From Chloroflexota bacterium (lineage in GTDB: Bacteria > Chloroflexota > Chloroflexia > JAMDCE01), in the NCBI GenBank assembly GCA_023489135.1, contig JAMDCE010000077.1, positions 1 to 5,202 on the forward strand: a stretch of 5,202 nt of DNA. The letters run 5' to 3'. A program made the position numbers and the translations under genes. Below are positions 1 to 4,805 of the stretch, piece by piece (positions within the stretch are counted from its first letter, which is position 1; each line of letters opens with the position of its first letter). Under the pieces are notes generated by a model. That model was not told the DNA's origin. It searched no databases and saw only the letters and a program-made list of their open reading frames with translations.

Positions 1-652
1 GACCGCCGGCGCGGACAATGCCGGCCACTTTGAGCTGCCGGAGTTTGTCATCGTGCTTGACGGTGAAAGTGTCGCCGATGTGGAGGCTCAGTCGCTCGGC
101 GAGCGTCGTTCCAACCAGTGCGCCTTGCCGGTCGCCATCGGCCACCCAGCTTCCCTCCACCCTCCACCACGGAGCAACCATCTTAATCCCGGTCTTGAAG
201 GGAGCACTGCCGCTGGTGGTGTTTTGCCCAGCGAAGGTCGACTTTACCTTTGTGCCGGCCGGCAACACCAGATCCTTTTCAAACCAGGTCCCCGTTAGTA
301 CGAACTGCTCTTCACTCTTCCCGGTGCTCACCAGCAGGCTGAGATATGGGGCGAAACCGAGAATATTGTTGCGCCAGAAGATGGTTTTGAGCTTGATCAG
401 TTCGTTTTCATCGACGTAGGATCGGCTTGCCGAAGCGAGGTTGGTGCCTCCCACCTCGATTTCCGCATCCTGAGGGGCGATAAGGATGTTGGCGCCGTAA
501 GCCCGCATCTCGCGGGTCATTTTGTCTGATACGTCTGAGGAGACGGTAAGGAGGGCGGCTGACAGAGACGATCCGACCAGGACCGCCAGAATTGCCGCCA
601 CCATTCGCCGCTTTCGTCTTCGAAAGGTTTCCTGCAATATTCGCAGCAGCAT
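1..652 (-). CDS. FtsX/MacB-type ABC transporter permease, N-terminal part (cut by window edge)
   Basis: Reading leftward from ATG at 652, 217 codons stay open to the window edge; the C-terminal part lies outside. The product starts MLLRILQETFRRRKRRM, a short basic cytoplasmic segment, followed by one hydrophobic helix at about residues 17-38 (VAAILAVLVGSSLSAALL) and a long extracytoplasmic region (about 40-217). This is the layout of MacB/FtsX permeases: TM1, then a large periplasmic core domain, with three more helices expected beyond the edge. GGGAGG at 657-662 lies 4 nt before the ATG and supports the start. It lies 122 bp downstream of the FTR1-DUF2318 gene on the same strand. FtsX-like permeases accompany FTR1 and DUF2318 proteins in known bacterial iron-uptake clusters, so a role in that system is inferred. 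The substrate cannot be read from the sequence, and the partner ATPase should lie to the left. The family is fairly sure; the iron role is contextual. Confidence 0.85.
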   Translation of the reverse strand, partial: MLLRILQETFRRRKRRMVAAILAVLVGSSLSAALLTVSSDVSDKMTREMRAYGANILIAPQDAEIEVGGTNLASASRSYVDENELIKLKTIFWRNNILGFAPYLSLLVSTGKSEEQFVLTGTWFEKDLVLPAGTKVKSTFAGQNTTSGSAPFKTGIKMVAPWWRVEGSWVADGDRQGALVGTTLAERLSLHIGDTFTVKHDDKLRQLKVAGIVRAGG

Positions 653-716
653 CGCGCCTCCCGGAAAAAGGTTAAGGTTAGGGGTTGGAGAATAGAGGCT
701 ACGGATTAGAATTTAG

Positions 717-732
717 AATGCTTCACAGCATT
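717..732 (-). other. small hairpin between the permease gene and the FTR1 gene
   Basis: On the minus strand, AATGCT / AGCATT form a 6-bp stem with a GTGA tetraloop (GNRA type). It sits in the 122-bp spacer between the FTR1-DUF2318 stop and the permease start, and is followed by an A/T-rich stretch without a real T-run. It could act as an mRNA processing or stability element, or a weak attenuator. The rest of the spacer (653-774) holds only the permease ribosome site and no second promoter that I can support, so the two genes are probably cotranscribed. Confidence 0.3.
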
Positions 733-774
733 GGATCTCGACCCATAACTCCTAATTCCTACTCACTGCTTAGC

Positions 775-2070
775 TTACTGGAACTTCACTGCGGCCGCTT
801 CCAACTCGGCGGTCGAAACAGTTACATTTGCAGAACCTGCTTTTGTGCCAAGGGGAAGGGGATTGCAGCCACCGCCGAAACCAAAGGTGTCGGGGGAAAT
901 CGGAGCGTTGCAATTCTTACATATGGCTACGACCTTGCCTTCGTCTTGCTCTTGCCCGAAACCTTTGGGTCCACATATATCGCAGGCATCCAGCCCGCCG
1001 ACGACGGAGCCGTCTTGAAGTTTCGCCAGCAGGAACCGCGTTTCCACACCCCTAGACGTAGTGAAAGAGTATTTGTGAACGCTCCCAGGCTCCATTCCAG
1101 CGGTCGGCATCCGAACTTCATCGTCACTGGAGGTCACCGGGGTTGGTTGAAGATCAACCATCTTGCTCTCGGCGAAGGCCGTCGAGGCTAGGGCAAGGAC
1201 GATGAAGACCGTAGCAATTGCGAGAACTATTTGCCAGGTACGCTCCAGGCGGGCTGCCGCCATTCGCTTGCGTCGTTCCACCGAGCCTTCCTGACCTGTG
1301 GTGGGGGAGGGCTCCTTGGCGCGGAGAGATTCCCAGAGAAGCAAGAAGATGGGGACGGCTATTAAGGCTGAGACGACGACCGAGGCGGAGTTCTCCCTCA
1401 GCAGATAGCCCAGGACGGCCATGAGTTCTCTGTTCAGCGGCAGGATCTTCAGCTCGCCGAACTCATGAGCGCTGGCGGCGAGGAATTTGAAGGCGAGAAC
1501 GAGGAGGACGATGCTGGTGACGTTAAAGAACCTGGACAGATTGATGCGGAGGCTGCCCCGGACGAAGAGCACGGCGAAAAGGATGGCCATTCCTAATCCC
1601 ACGGCGCCGCCAAGGAAGTTAACAGGGCTGGCTTTCTCGCCGATGCTCAGGGCGCTGAGGAAGATGACCGTCTCGATACCTTCTCTGAAGACCATGACAA
1701 AGGTGAAGAGGAGTAGGCCTAGACCAGCGCCCAGCCCAATCGCGGCGTCGTTGGCGACGATGCCCTGCAGGCGGTTCTCCATCTGTTGCTTGATGCCTTT
1801 CGCCGTGCGCCACATCCAGACGACCATGCTGGCCACGAAGAGGCCGGCAACGCCCATCATAATTCCTTCCAGCATCTCGTTTTCCGGGTCAAGCCCGAGG
1901 ATCTGGAAAAGAACTCCTACCCCAAGGCTGGCCAGAACGGCGCCGGCAAGGCCGATGAAGACGTACCTGTTCAGGGCCACGCGCCCGGTCTTGCGCAAGT
2001 AGGCCAGGATGATGCCGATCACTAGGGCCGCTTCGATTCCCTCTCGAAGGGTGATGACTAGGGCTTCCAC
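775..2070 (-). CDS. FTR1-family iron permease fused to a C-terminal DUF2318 domain
   Basis: A 431-residue protein in two parts. Residues 1-250 are an FTR1/EfeU-type permease with about seven membrane helices and the two diagnostic REGIE iron-binding motifs at 9-13 and 129-133. Acidic motifs at 61-68 (DPENEMLE) and 202-206 (HEFGE) also fit the family. FTR1 proteins carry iron across the membrane, usually with a partner oxidase or periplasmic iron protein. A basic linker (about 251-277) leads to an extra hydrophobic helix (279-299), which should put the remainder outside the membrane. Residues 300-431 match DUF2318: LDACDIC (360-366), CKNC (384-387) and GGGCNPLPLG (399-408), giving five cysteines able to bind a metal or Fe-S centre. 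The start is GTG at 2070, supported by AAAGGAGGG at 2077-2085. In other bacteria DUF2318 is commonly a separate gene beside ftr1; here it is fused. That DUF2318 handles iron redox for the permease is inference. Confidence 0.93.
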   Translation of the reverse strand: MEALVITLREGIEAALVIGIILAYLRKTGRVALNRYVFIGLAGAVLASLGVGVLFQILGLDPENEMLEGIMMGVAGLFVASMVVWMWRTAKGIKQQMENRLQGIVANDAAIGLGAGLGLLLFTFVMVFREGIETVIFLSALSIGEKASPVNFLGGAVGLGMAILFAVLFVRGSLRINLSRFFNVTSIVLLVLAFKFLAASAHEFGELKILPLNRELMAVLGYLLRENSASVVVSALIAVPIFLLLWESLRAKEPSPTTGQEGSVERRKRMAAARLERTWQIVLAIATVFIVLALASTAFAESKMVDLQPTPVTSSDDEVRMPTAGMEPGSVHKYSFTTSRGVETRFLLAKLQDGSVVGGLDACDICGPKGFGQEQDEGKVVAICKNCNAPISPDTFGFGGGCNPLPLGTKAGSANVTVSTAELEAAAVKFQ

Positions 2071-2076
2071 CGAAAT

Positions 2077-2085
2077 CCCTCCTTT
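2077..2085 (-). promoter_or_regulatory. ribosome binding site that sets the GTG start of the FTR1 fusion
   Basis: Minus-strand AAAGGAGGG ends 6 nt before GTG at 2070. REGIE then falls at residue 9, the usual distance from the start in FTR1 proteins, so no upstream start is needed. Confidence 0.85.
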
Positions 2086-2094
2086 AGCTTCACG

Positions 2095-2123
2095 TATTTG
2101 CTAACGCGATGTCTTCGCAAATA
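2095..2123 (-). other. hairpin in the leader of the FTR1 mRNA
   Basis: The arms TATTTGC and GCAAATA (plus-strand positions 2095-2101 and 2117-2123) can pair over 7 bp just upstream of the FTR1 Shine-Dalgarno. A competing inner pairing, GCGA (2106-2109) with TCGC (2115-2118), is also possible. If transcription starts near 2222, the leader is about 150 nt long. No known riboswitch was recognised in it. Confidence 0.3.
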
Positions 2124-2154
2124 TCTCCTTGCAAAAACAACCGGCCCTCGTCAC

Positions 2155-2183
2155 TTTACCGGCCTTGAACTATAGGGTATAAT
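2155..2183 (+). promoter_or_regulatory. sigma70-type promoter for the DtxR-family regulator
   Basis: TTTACC (2155-2160), a 17-bp spacer and a perfect TATAAT (2178-2183) predict a rightward start near 2190 and a leader of about 100 nt to GTG at 2292. The -35 box matches at four of six bases. The palindromic operator would lie about 34-53 nt downstream of the start, so a bound repressor could block elongation rather than initiation. Confidence 0.6.
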
Positions 2184-2223
2184 CTCCACAAGAGAAGGGC
2201 TAGTTGCCAACACCTAAGGATGA

Positions 2224-2243
2224 AACTTAGTATATACTAAGTT
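2224..2243. promoter_or_regulatory. perfect 20-bp palindrome, likely DtxR-family operator
   Basis: AACTTAGTAT followed by ATACTAAGTT is an exact inverted repeat with no spacer. Its TTAG...CTAA arms resemble DtxR/IdeR/MntR-type operators. It overlaps the -10 box of the leftward FTR1 promoter and lies 49 bp before the regulator gene. That the neighbouring regulator binds here with a metal corepressor, repressing iron uptake and its own gene, is inferred from position and symmetry. Confidence 0.75.
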
Positions 2244-2257
2244 ACCGGCCCTGTCAA
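2229..2257 (-). promoter_or_regulatory. sigma70-type promoter of the FTR1/permease operon
   Basis: On the minus strand TTGACA (2257-2252, full consensus), a 17-bp spacer and TATACT (2234-2229, five of six) form a very strong promoter, with transcription expected to start near 2222. The -10 box lies entirely inside the 20-bp palindrome, so operator occupancy should exclude RNA polymerase. Strong intrinsic activity under tight repression is typical of iron-uptake genes. Confidence 0.8.
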
Positions 2258-2291
2258 GCCCTTTTCAGTCATTTTTCTGGAGAAATCGACC

Positions 2292-2948
2292 GTGACCACG
2301 TCCACCATCGAGGAGTACCTCGAAGCTATCTACGTTCTTTCGGATGAAGAGCAGCCCGTTATCGGAGTCAGGCTGGCCGAAGCCCTCCACGTTTCTCCAC
2401 CAACGGTAACTGTTACCCTCAAGCGTATGGTGAGAGATGAGCTAATCGACATCAACGAACGCAAGGAGATTAGCCTGACTGCCAAGGGGCGAGAAATGGC
2501 CGAGACTCTGCTGCGCCGCCATCGCCTTTCCGAGAGATGGCTCGCCGACGTGTTGGGTGTGGAGTGGCACAAGGTGCACGAAGAGGCCTGCCGGCTGGAG
2601 CACGCCATCTCAGCGGAGGTGGAAGAGAGACTATCCGCGGTCCTTGGCAATCCCACTACTTGCCCGCATGGCAATCCCATTGGCCTGGTCTTGGAAGGGT
2701 CAGAGCTAAGGCTGGATACGGTACCAGCCGGCGGTTGGGCGACGGTGCGGCGAATTGCGGAGCAAGCCGAGAGCAACCCCGATTTGCTGAGGTATTTTCG
2801 GGAAAAAGGACTTGTTCCTGGAGCGGTCATCCAGATTGTGGAGATCGACCCCTTCGCCGGTTCCATCACTCTACGGGTAAGTGACGAGCACGTATTCTTG
2901 GCACCTCAGGTGGCCGCTAACCTCTGGATTGAAGTAATCGAGCAATAA
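2292..2948 (+). CDS. DtxR/MntR-family metal-dependent transcriptional repressor
   Basis: A 218-residue regulator with the full three-domain DtxR layout. Residues 1-62 are a winged helix-turn-helix, with recognition helix VSPPTVTVTLKRM (34-46). Residues 63-120 are the metal-binding and dimerisation domain. Residues 145-218 look like a FeoA/SH3-like domain. By alignment from memory, H77, E81, H96, C100, E103 and H104 correspond to DtxR metal ligands H79, E83, H98, C102, E105 and H106. DtxR Met10 is replaced by E8, and with E11 this looks like the MntR N-terminal ligand pair (D8, E11). C100 favours an iron sensor, but Fe against Mn cannot be settled here. The start is GTG at 2292, with GGAGA (2279-2283) 8 nt upstream; TIEEYLEAIY then aligns with family N-termini. 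The gene is divergent from the FTR1 operon and shares its control region. No clear terminator follows the stop. Confidence 0.93.
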   Translation: MTTSTIEEYLEAIYVLSDEEQPVIGVRLAEALHVSPPTVTVTLKRMVRDELIDINERKEISLTAKGREMAETLLRRHRLSERWLADVLGVEWHKVHEEACRLEHAISAEVEERLSAVLGNPTTCPHGNPIGLVLEGSELRLDTVPAGGWATVRRIAEQAESNPDLLRYFREKGLVPGAVIQIVEIDPFAGSITLRVSDEHVFLAPQVAANLWIEVIEQ

Positions 2949-3290
2949 CTCTTCCCCAATATTGCTTCACTTCCCGAATGCGTGTCATCCTCGCTGTAAA
3001 ACAGACGAATCAAACGGAGTCCAACCCCTCGAGCGGCAATGGCATGGAAATTGCTAGCTGCGTCGCTTAAGAGGTAGATGAGTTTCCCCTTCAGCGTCCT
3101 CAGCGAACATCCCTCTGACTAGCGTTCTACCCTCTTCAAGCCAACTTGCACAAGCCTCGCTACCTCTAGGCCAGAACCGAAGTGCGGGAACACCGCGCTG
3201 GGTTGTCCGCGCGGGAGGCTTCTCTCTCGAAAAGGAAACGGACCGTAAACTGACTTTCGTCGATTGATCGACGCGACGATACACCGAAGA
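2949..3290. other. noncoding stretch after the regulator gene
   Basis: No open frame here has family-like sequence; minus-strand frames between 3054 and 3399 read as low-information Arg/Ser-rich shadows. Two hairpins are visible: CCGCGC/GCGCGG (3193-3198 with 3209-3214, 10-nt loop) and CGTCGA/TCGACG (3258-3263 with 3268-3273, TTGA loop). Neither has a T-run. I found no promoter here as good as the one at 4697-4725. TTGCTA (3051) with TAGATG (3075) is the nearest candidate and is weak. Confidence 0.5.
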
Positions 3291-3370
3291 GTGGCGCTGA
3301 CAGCGGTGCCCACGAGCGAAAGGTGTTGACGCCTTTCAGGGGAGAGTTATTGGCCTGAAAGGCGCTCTTA
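3291..3370 (+). ncRNA. candidate structured cis-regulatory RNA, copy A, in the leader of the first cytochrome gene
   Basis: Three helices can be drawn. Helix 1 pairs GTGG-CGCTG (3291-3299) with 3304-3313 around an ACAG loop, with one bulged C. Helix 2 pairs GAAAGGTG (3318-3325) with CGCCTTTC (3330-3337) around TTGA. Helix 3 pairs CGCCTTTCAGG (3330-3340) with CCTGAAAGGCG (3354-3364), 11 perfect pairs. Helices 2 and 3 compete for 3330-3337. Alternatively, a closing stem GAGCG/CGCTC (3314-3318 with 3363-3367) could hold shortened helices 2 and 3 in a three-way junction. A similar element lies at the same distance before the paralogous gene (4806-4888), with compensatory changes. I do not recognise it as a known riboswitch; the c-di-GMP-I (GEMM) core sequences are absent. 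The ligand and the mode of control are unknown. Confidence 0.55.
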
Positions 3371-3403
3371 ATGTTCTTGGTCACGGGCTTCACGCTCAAA
3401 CCA

Positions 3404-3431
3404 GCTTTGAGGCGAACGTTCGCCTCAAAGC
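3404..3431. repeat. perfect 28-bp palindrome
   Basis: GCTTTGAGGCGAAC is followed directly by its reverse complement GTTCGCCTCAAAGC. It lies 34 bases downstream of RNA candidate A, in the cytochrome leader. No T-run follows, so it is not an intrinsic terminator. It may be a dyad operator, a strong mRNA hairpin, or a fold-back library artefact given the adapter-like sequence 27 bases further on. The leader of the second cytochrome gene has no equal palindrome. Confidence 0.7.
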
Positions 3432-3458
3432 ATCAATTCCACGCGCTGCTGCTTGACC

Positions 3459-3473
3459 AGATCGGAAGAGCAC
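3459..3473 (+). other. 15-base exact match to the Illumina adapter start
   Basis: AGATCGGAAGAGCAC is identical to the first 15 bases of the standard TruSeq-type adapter; the next bases (TGAAAGG) diverge from it. A chance match of this length in about 5 kb is very unlikely, so residual adapter or a false join is possible. Against a gross chimera, the paralogous locus has the same order (RNA element, AAAGGAGGGA box, cytochrome start) at similar spacing. Confidence 0.55.
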
Positions 3474-3536
3474 TGAAAGGAGGGATGCCGCAAGTAGAGA
3501 TTCAGTGGTGACGGCGTGATCAGTTTTGATGGAAAT

Positions 3537-3541
3537 GGAGG
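3537..3541 (+). promoter_or_regulatory. ribosome binding site that fixes the GTG start of the first cytochrome
   Basis: GGAGG lies 8 nt before GTG at 3550. The paralog has AAGGAGG (5064-5070), also 8 nt before its ATG, and the two proteins align from these codons (MFRKKR against MFRSKR). This rules out the upstream TTG at 3526, which lies before the ribosome site. Confidence 0.85.
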
Positions 3542-3549
3542 AACAAAGC

Positions 3550-4437
3550 GTGTTCAGGAAAAAACGATTGTTGCTGATTACCGTGGGCATGATCGTGGCG
3601 CTCGCGGCAGGGGGTCTTTCCCTCAGCGCAGCGCTGGGTCAGGGCACAGGGCAGGTCACCTCTAACGTGACGGTGGTCGTGCGAGCGCAGCCCGGGGGCG
3701 ACCCGGATAAAGCCACCTTCTCTATTACTATCTTCAACAATGGAAGCAATGACGTCAAGAACCTGAAGATTGTCGGTCAGGTGCCGGAATCGAGCCGCTT
3801 ACTGGACAGCTACGCCGGACAGCCGGGGGCGAATCCAGCCGCGATCAACGCTGGCGCCGTCGTCTGGTTCCATGGCGAGGTTGCCGCCGGCAAGGGAGAG
3901 GGACCTTTTGTCTTCACGGTGTCCCGGGACCCCGCCGCCATCGTAAGGACGATTGGAGCAGTCAGCTGGACCGAGCCTGACATGGGGATTTCGGTTTCGC
4001 CGGTGGCCGAGGCGTTCGCCACCAAGGCGGCCGTGCCGAGAAGGGGTTGTGGGCCCGGCTCTTGCCATGATCCCAAGACTCCCTACAACCTTGCGGCCGA
4101 GGCCAGGGACAGAGCCGCGGCCAGGGGTCTAACGCATCCGGACCTACCGGCCGATACACCGGTGCAGACTTGTCTGACCTGCCACGCTCCTGGAAAGGGT
4201 GACCGAACAGGCCTTGGCGCCGTGGCTAAACTGGCCTTGAGGGACATCGTCCACCCGGCCCATCTGTTCAGCCCCATCTTCCTCGAGCACTATGGCGGTA
4301 ACTGCTGGACTTGCCATAATGCCGACGGGACCGGCCGGTTCGTCCTGCTGCCGTGGGGCCTGCTCGATGCCAATGAGAAGGGGGTACCCAACAACCCGCC
4401 GCTTCAGGTAATTCCGCCGAGCGAGGGTACGTCGTAA
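3550..4437 (+). CDS. exported multiheme c-type cytochrome with a DUF11-like domain
   Basis: A 295-residue protein beginning MFRKKRLLLI, with a basic N-terminus and a hydrophobic segment (about 6-28) forming a Sec signal or anchor ending near ALGQG. Residues about 38-150 (NVTVVVRAQPGG, FSITIFNNGSNDVKNLKIVGQ) resemble DUF11-like beta-sandwich repeats of surface proteins. The C-terminal part has three covalent heme sites: CGPGSCH at 167-173 (the less common CX4CH spacing), CLTCH at 208-212 and CWTCH at 252-256. Further histidines at 196, 235, 238 and 247 could supply sixth ligands, so up to three bis-histidine hemes are plausible. It should transfer electrons outside the cytoplasmic membrane; donor and acceptor are unknown. 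It has a long structured leader, a strong terminator 34 bases after the stop, and a tandem paralog downstream. The heme sites are certain as motifs; the DUF11 assignment is moderate. Confidence 0.88.
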   Translation: MFRKKRLLLITVGMIVALAAGGLSLSAALGQGTGQVTSNVTVVVRAQPGGDPDKATFSITIFNNGSNDVKNLKIVGQVPESSRLLDSYAGQPGANPAAINAGAVVWFHGEVAAGKGEGPFVFTVSRDPAAIVRTIGAVSWTEPDMGISVSPVAEAFATKAAVPRRGCGPGSCHDPKTPYNLAAEARDRAAARGLTHPDLPADTPVQTCLTCHAPGKGDRTGLGAVAKLALRDIVHPAHLFSPIFLEHYGGNCWTCHNADGTGRFVLLPWGLLDANEKGVPNNPPLQVIPPSEGTS

Positions 4438-4470
4438 GCCTTGCCCTGGGTGGAAACAGATCTCTTCTTC

Positions 4471-4509
4471 AAGCAGGGAGCGAAGATTCTCGCTCCCTGC
4501 TTTTCTTTT
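4471..4509 (+). terminator. strong intrinsic terminator after the first cytochrome gene
   Basis: GCAGGGAGCGA (4473-4483) pairs perfectly with TCGCTCCCTGC (4490-4500) around an AGATTC loop, two more A-T pairs extend the base, and TTTTCTTTT follows. It lies 34 bases after the stop codon and separates the two cytochrome genes into different transcripts. Confidence 0.93.
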
Positions 4510-4625
4510 CAGACGACCTTGAGGGTAAGTAGCAGCAGCCTACCACAATACTGGCACTTGATCACGTCGCCGGATGGATCCGTACCGGTTTGGCGGGCTG
4601 AGCATGCTATTTTGGTGGCGGTCCT
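4509..4625 (-). pseudogene. possible remnant of a zinc-ribbon ORF
   Basis: On the minus strand 38 codons lie open between an in-frame TAA (4628-4626) and a TGA (4511-4509). The translation includes TKIACSARQTGTD and GDVIKCQYCGRLLL. The CQYCG knuckle and the spacing to the earlier cysteine look like a zinc ribbon whose first CXXC has become CSAR. There is no usable start codon: only an internal GTG, giving 18 residues. The ORF ends beside the cytochrome terminator as a convergent gene would. The match is short and could be chance. Confidence 0.22.
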
Positions 4626-4696
4626 TTACCGGCAGGCCGAAGTAGCAGACATACCATCAGTTAGTGGAAATAGTACTTATGTCCTACTTGCAAGTA

Positions 4697-4725
4697 TTGG
4701 CAAGCTCACCGGGCGCTGATAGAAT
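4697..4725 (+). promoter_or_regulatory. sigma70-type promoter for the second cytochrome gene
   Basis: TTGGCA (4697-4702), a 17-bp spacer and TAGAAT (4720-4725) match the consensus at five of six bases each. Transcription would start near 4732, giving a leader of about 347 nt that contains the whole RNA candidate B. It lies downstream of the terminator at 4471-4509, consistent with independent transcription of the second cytochrome gene. Confidence 0.65.
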
Positions 4726-4772
4726 GCAGGAGTTGGCTCGAGAGGGTCATGATGGGCTTCTCGGGCTGAACC

Positions 4773-4788
4773 CTTCACGATAGTGAAG
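4773..4788 (+). other. small leader hairpin
   Basis: CTTCAC and GTGAAG form a 6-bp stem with a GATA loop, 17 bases before RNA candidate B and inside the predicted transcript. Copy A has a comparable 6-bp hairpin (3258-3273, TTGA loop) upstream, 17 bases before its own element, with unrelated sequence. Confidence 0.35.
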
Positions 4789-4805
4789 AGCGGTTGACGG
4801 CTGGC

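Noticed and set aside
685..2002. Plus-strand frames of 168, 68 and 171 codons opposite the FTR1 fusion
   Set aside because: They are antisense to a strong family match, are Arg/Pro-rich, and show no domain or ribosome site.
2330..2869. 179-codon minus-strand frame opposite the regulator
   Set aside because: Ser/Thr/Arg-rich mirror of a well-supported DtxR-family gene.
3193..3214. CCGCGC/GCGCGG hairpin as terminator of the regulator gene
   Set aside because: It lies about 245 bases after the stop and has no T-run.
3291..3370. Known c-di-GMP-I (GEMM), cobalamin, fluoride or Moco riboswitch
   Set aside because: GEMM was considered because it often precedes cytochromes, but its conserved core (CACGCACAGGGCAAACC) is absent. 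The core motifs of the other classes are not seen either. This is a judgement by eye, not an Rfam search.
3054..3399. Three overlapping minus-strand frames between the regulator and the cytochrome
   Set aside because: They overlap each other and the RNA candidate, with no recognisable family sequence.
3526..3549. TTG at 3526 as start of the cytochrome (eight extra residues)
   Set aside because: The ribosome site GGAGG (3537-3541) lies downstream of it, and the paralog aligns from GTG at 3550.
4441..4719. 92-codon plus-strand frame after the cytochrome
   Set aside because: It runs through the perfect terminator hairpin and the promoter at 4697, has no ribosome site, and resembles no family.
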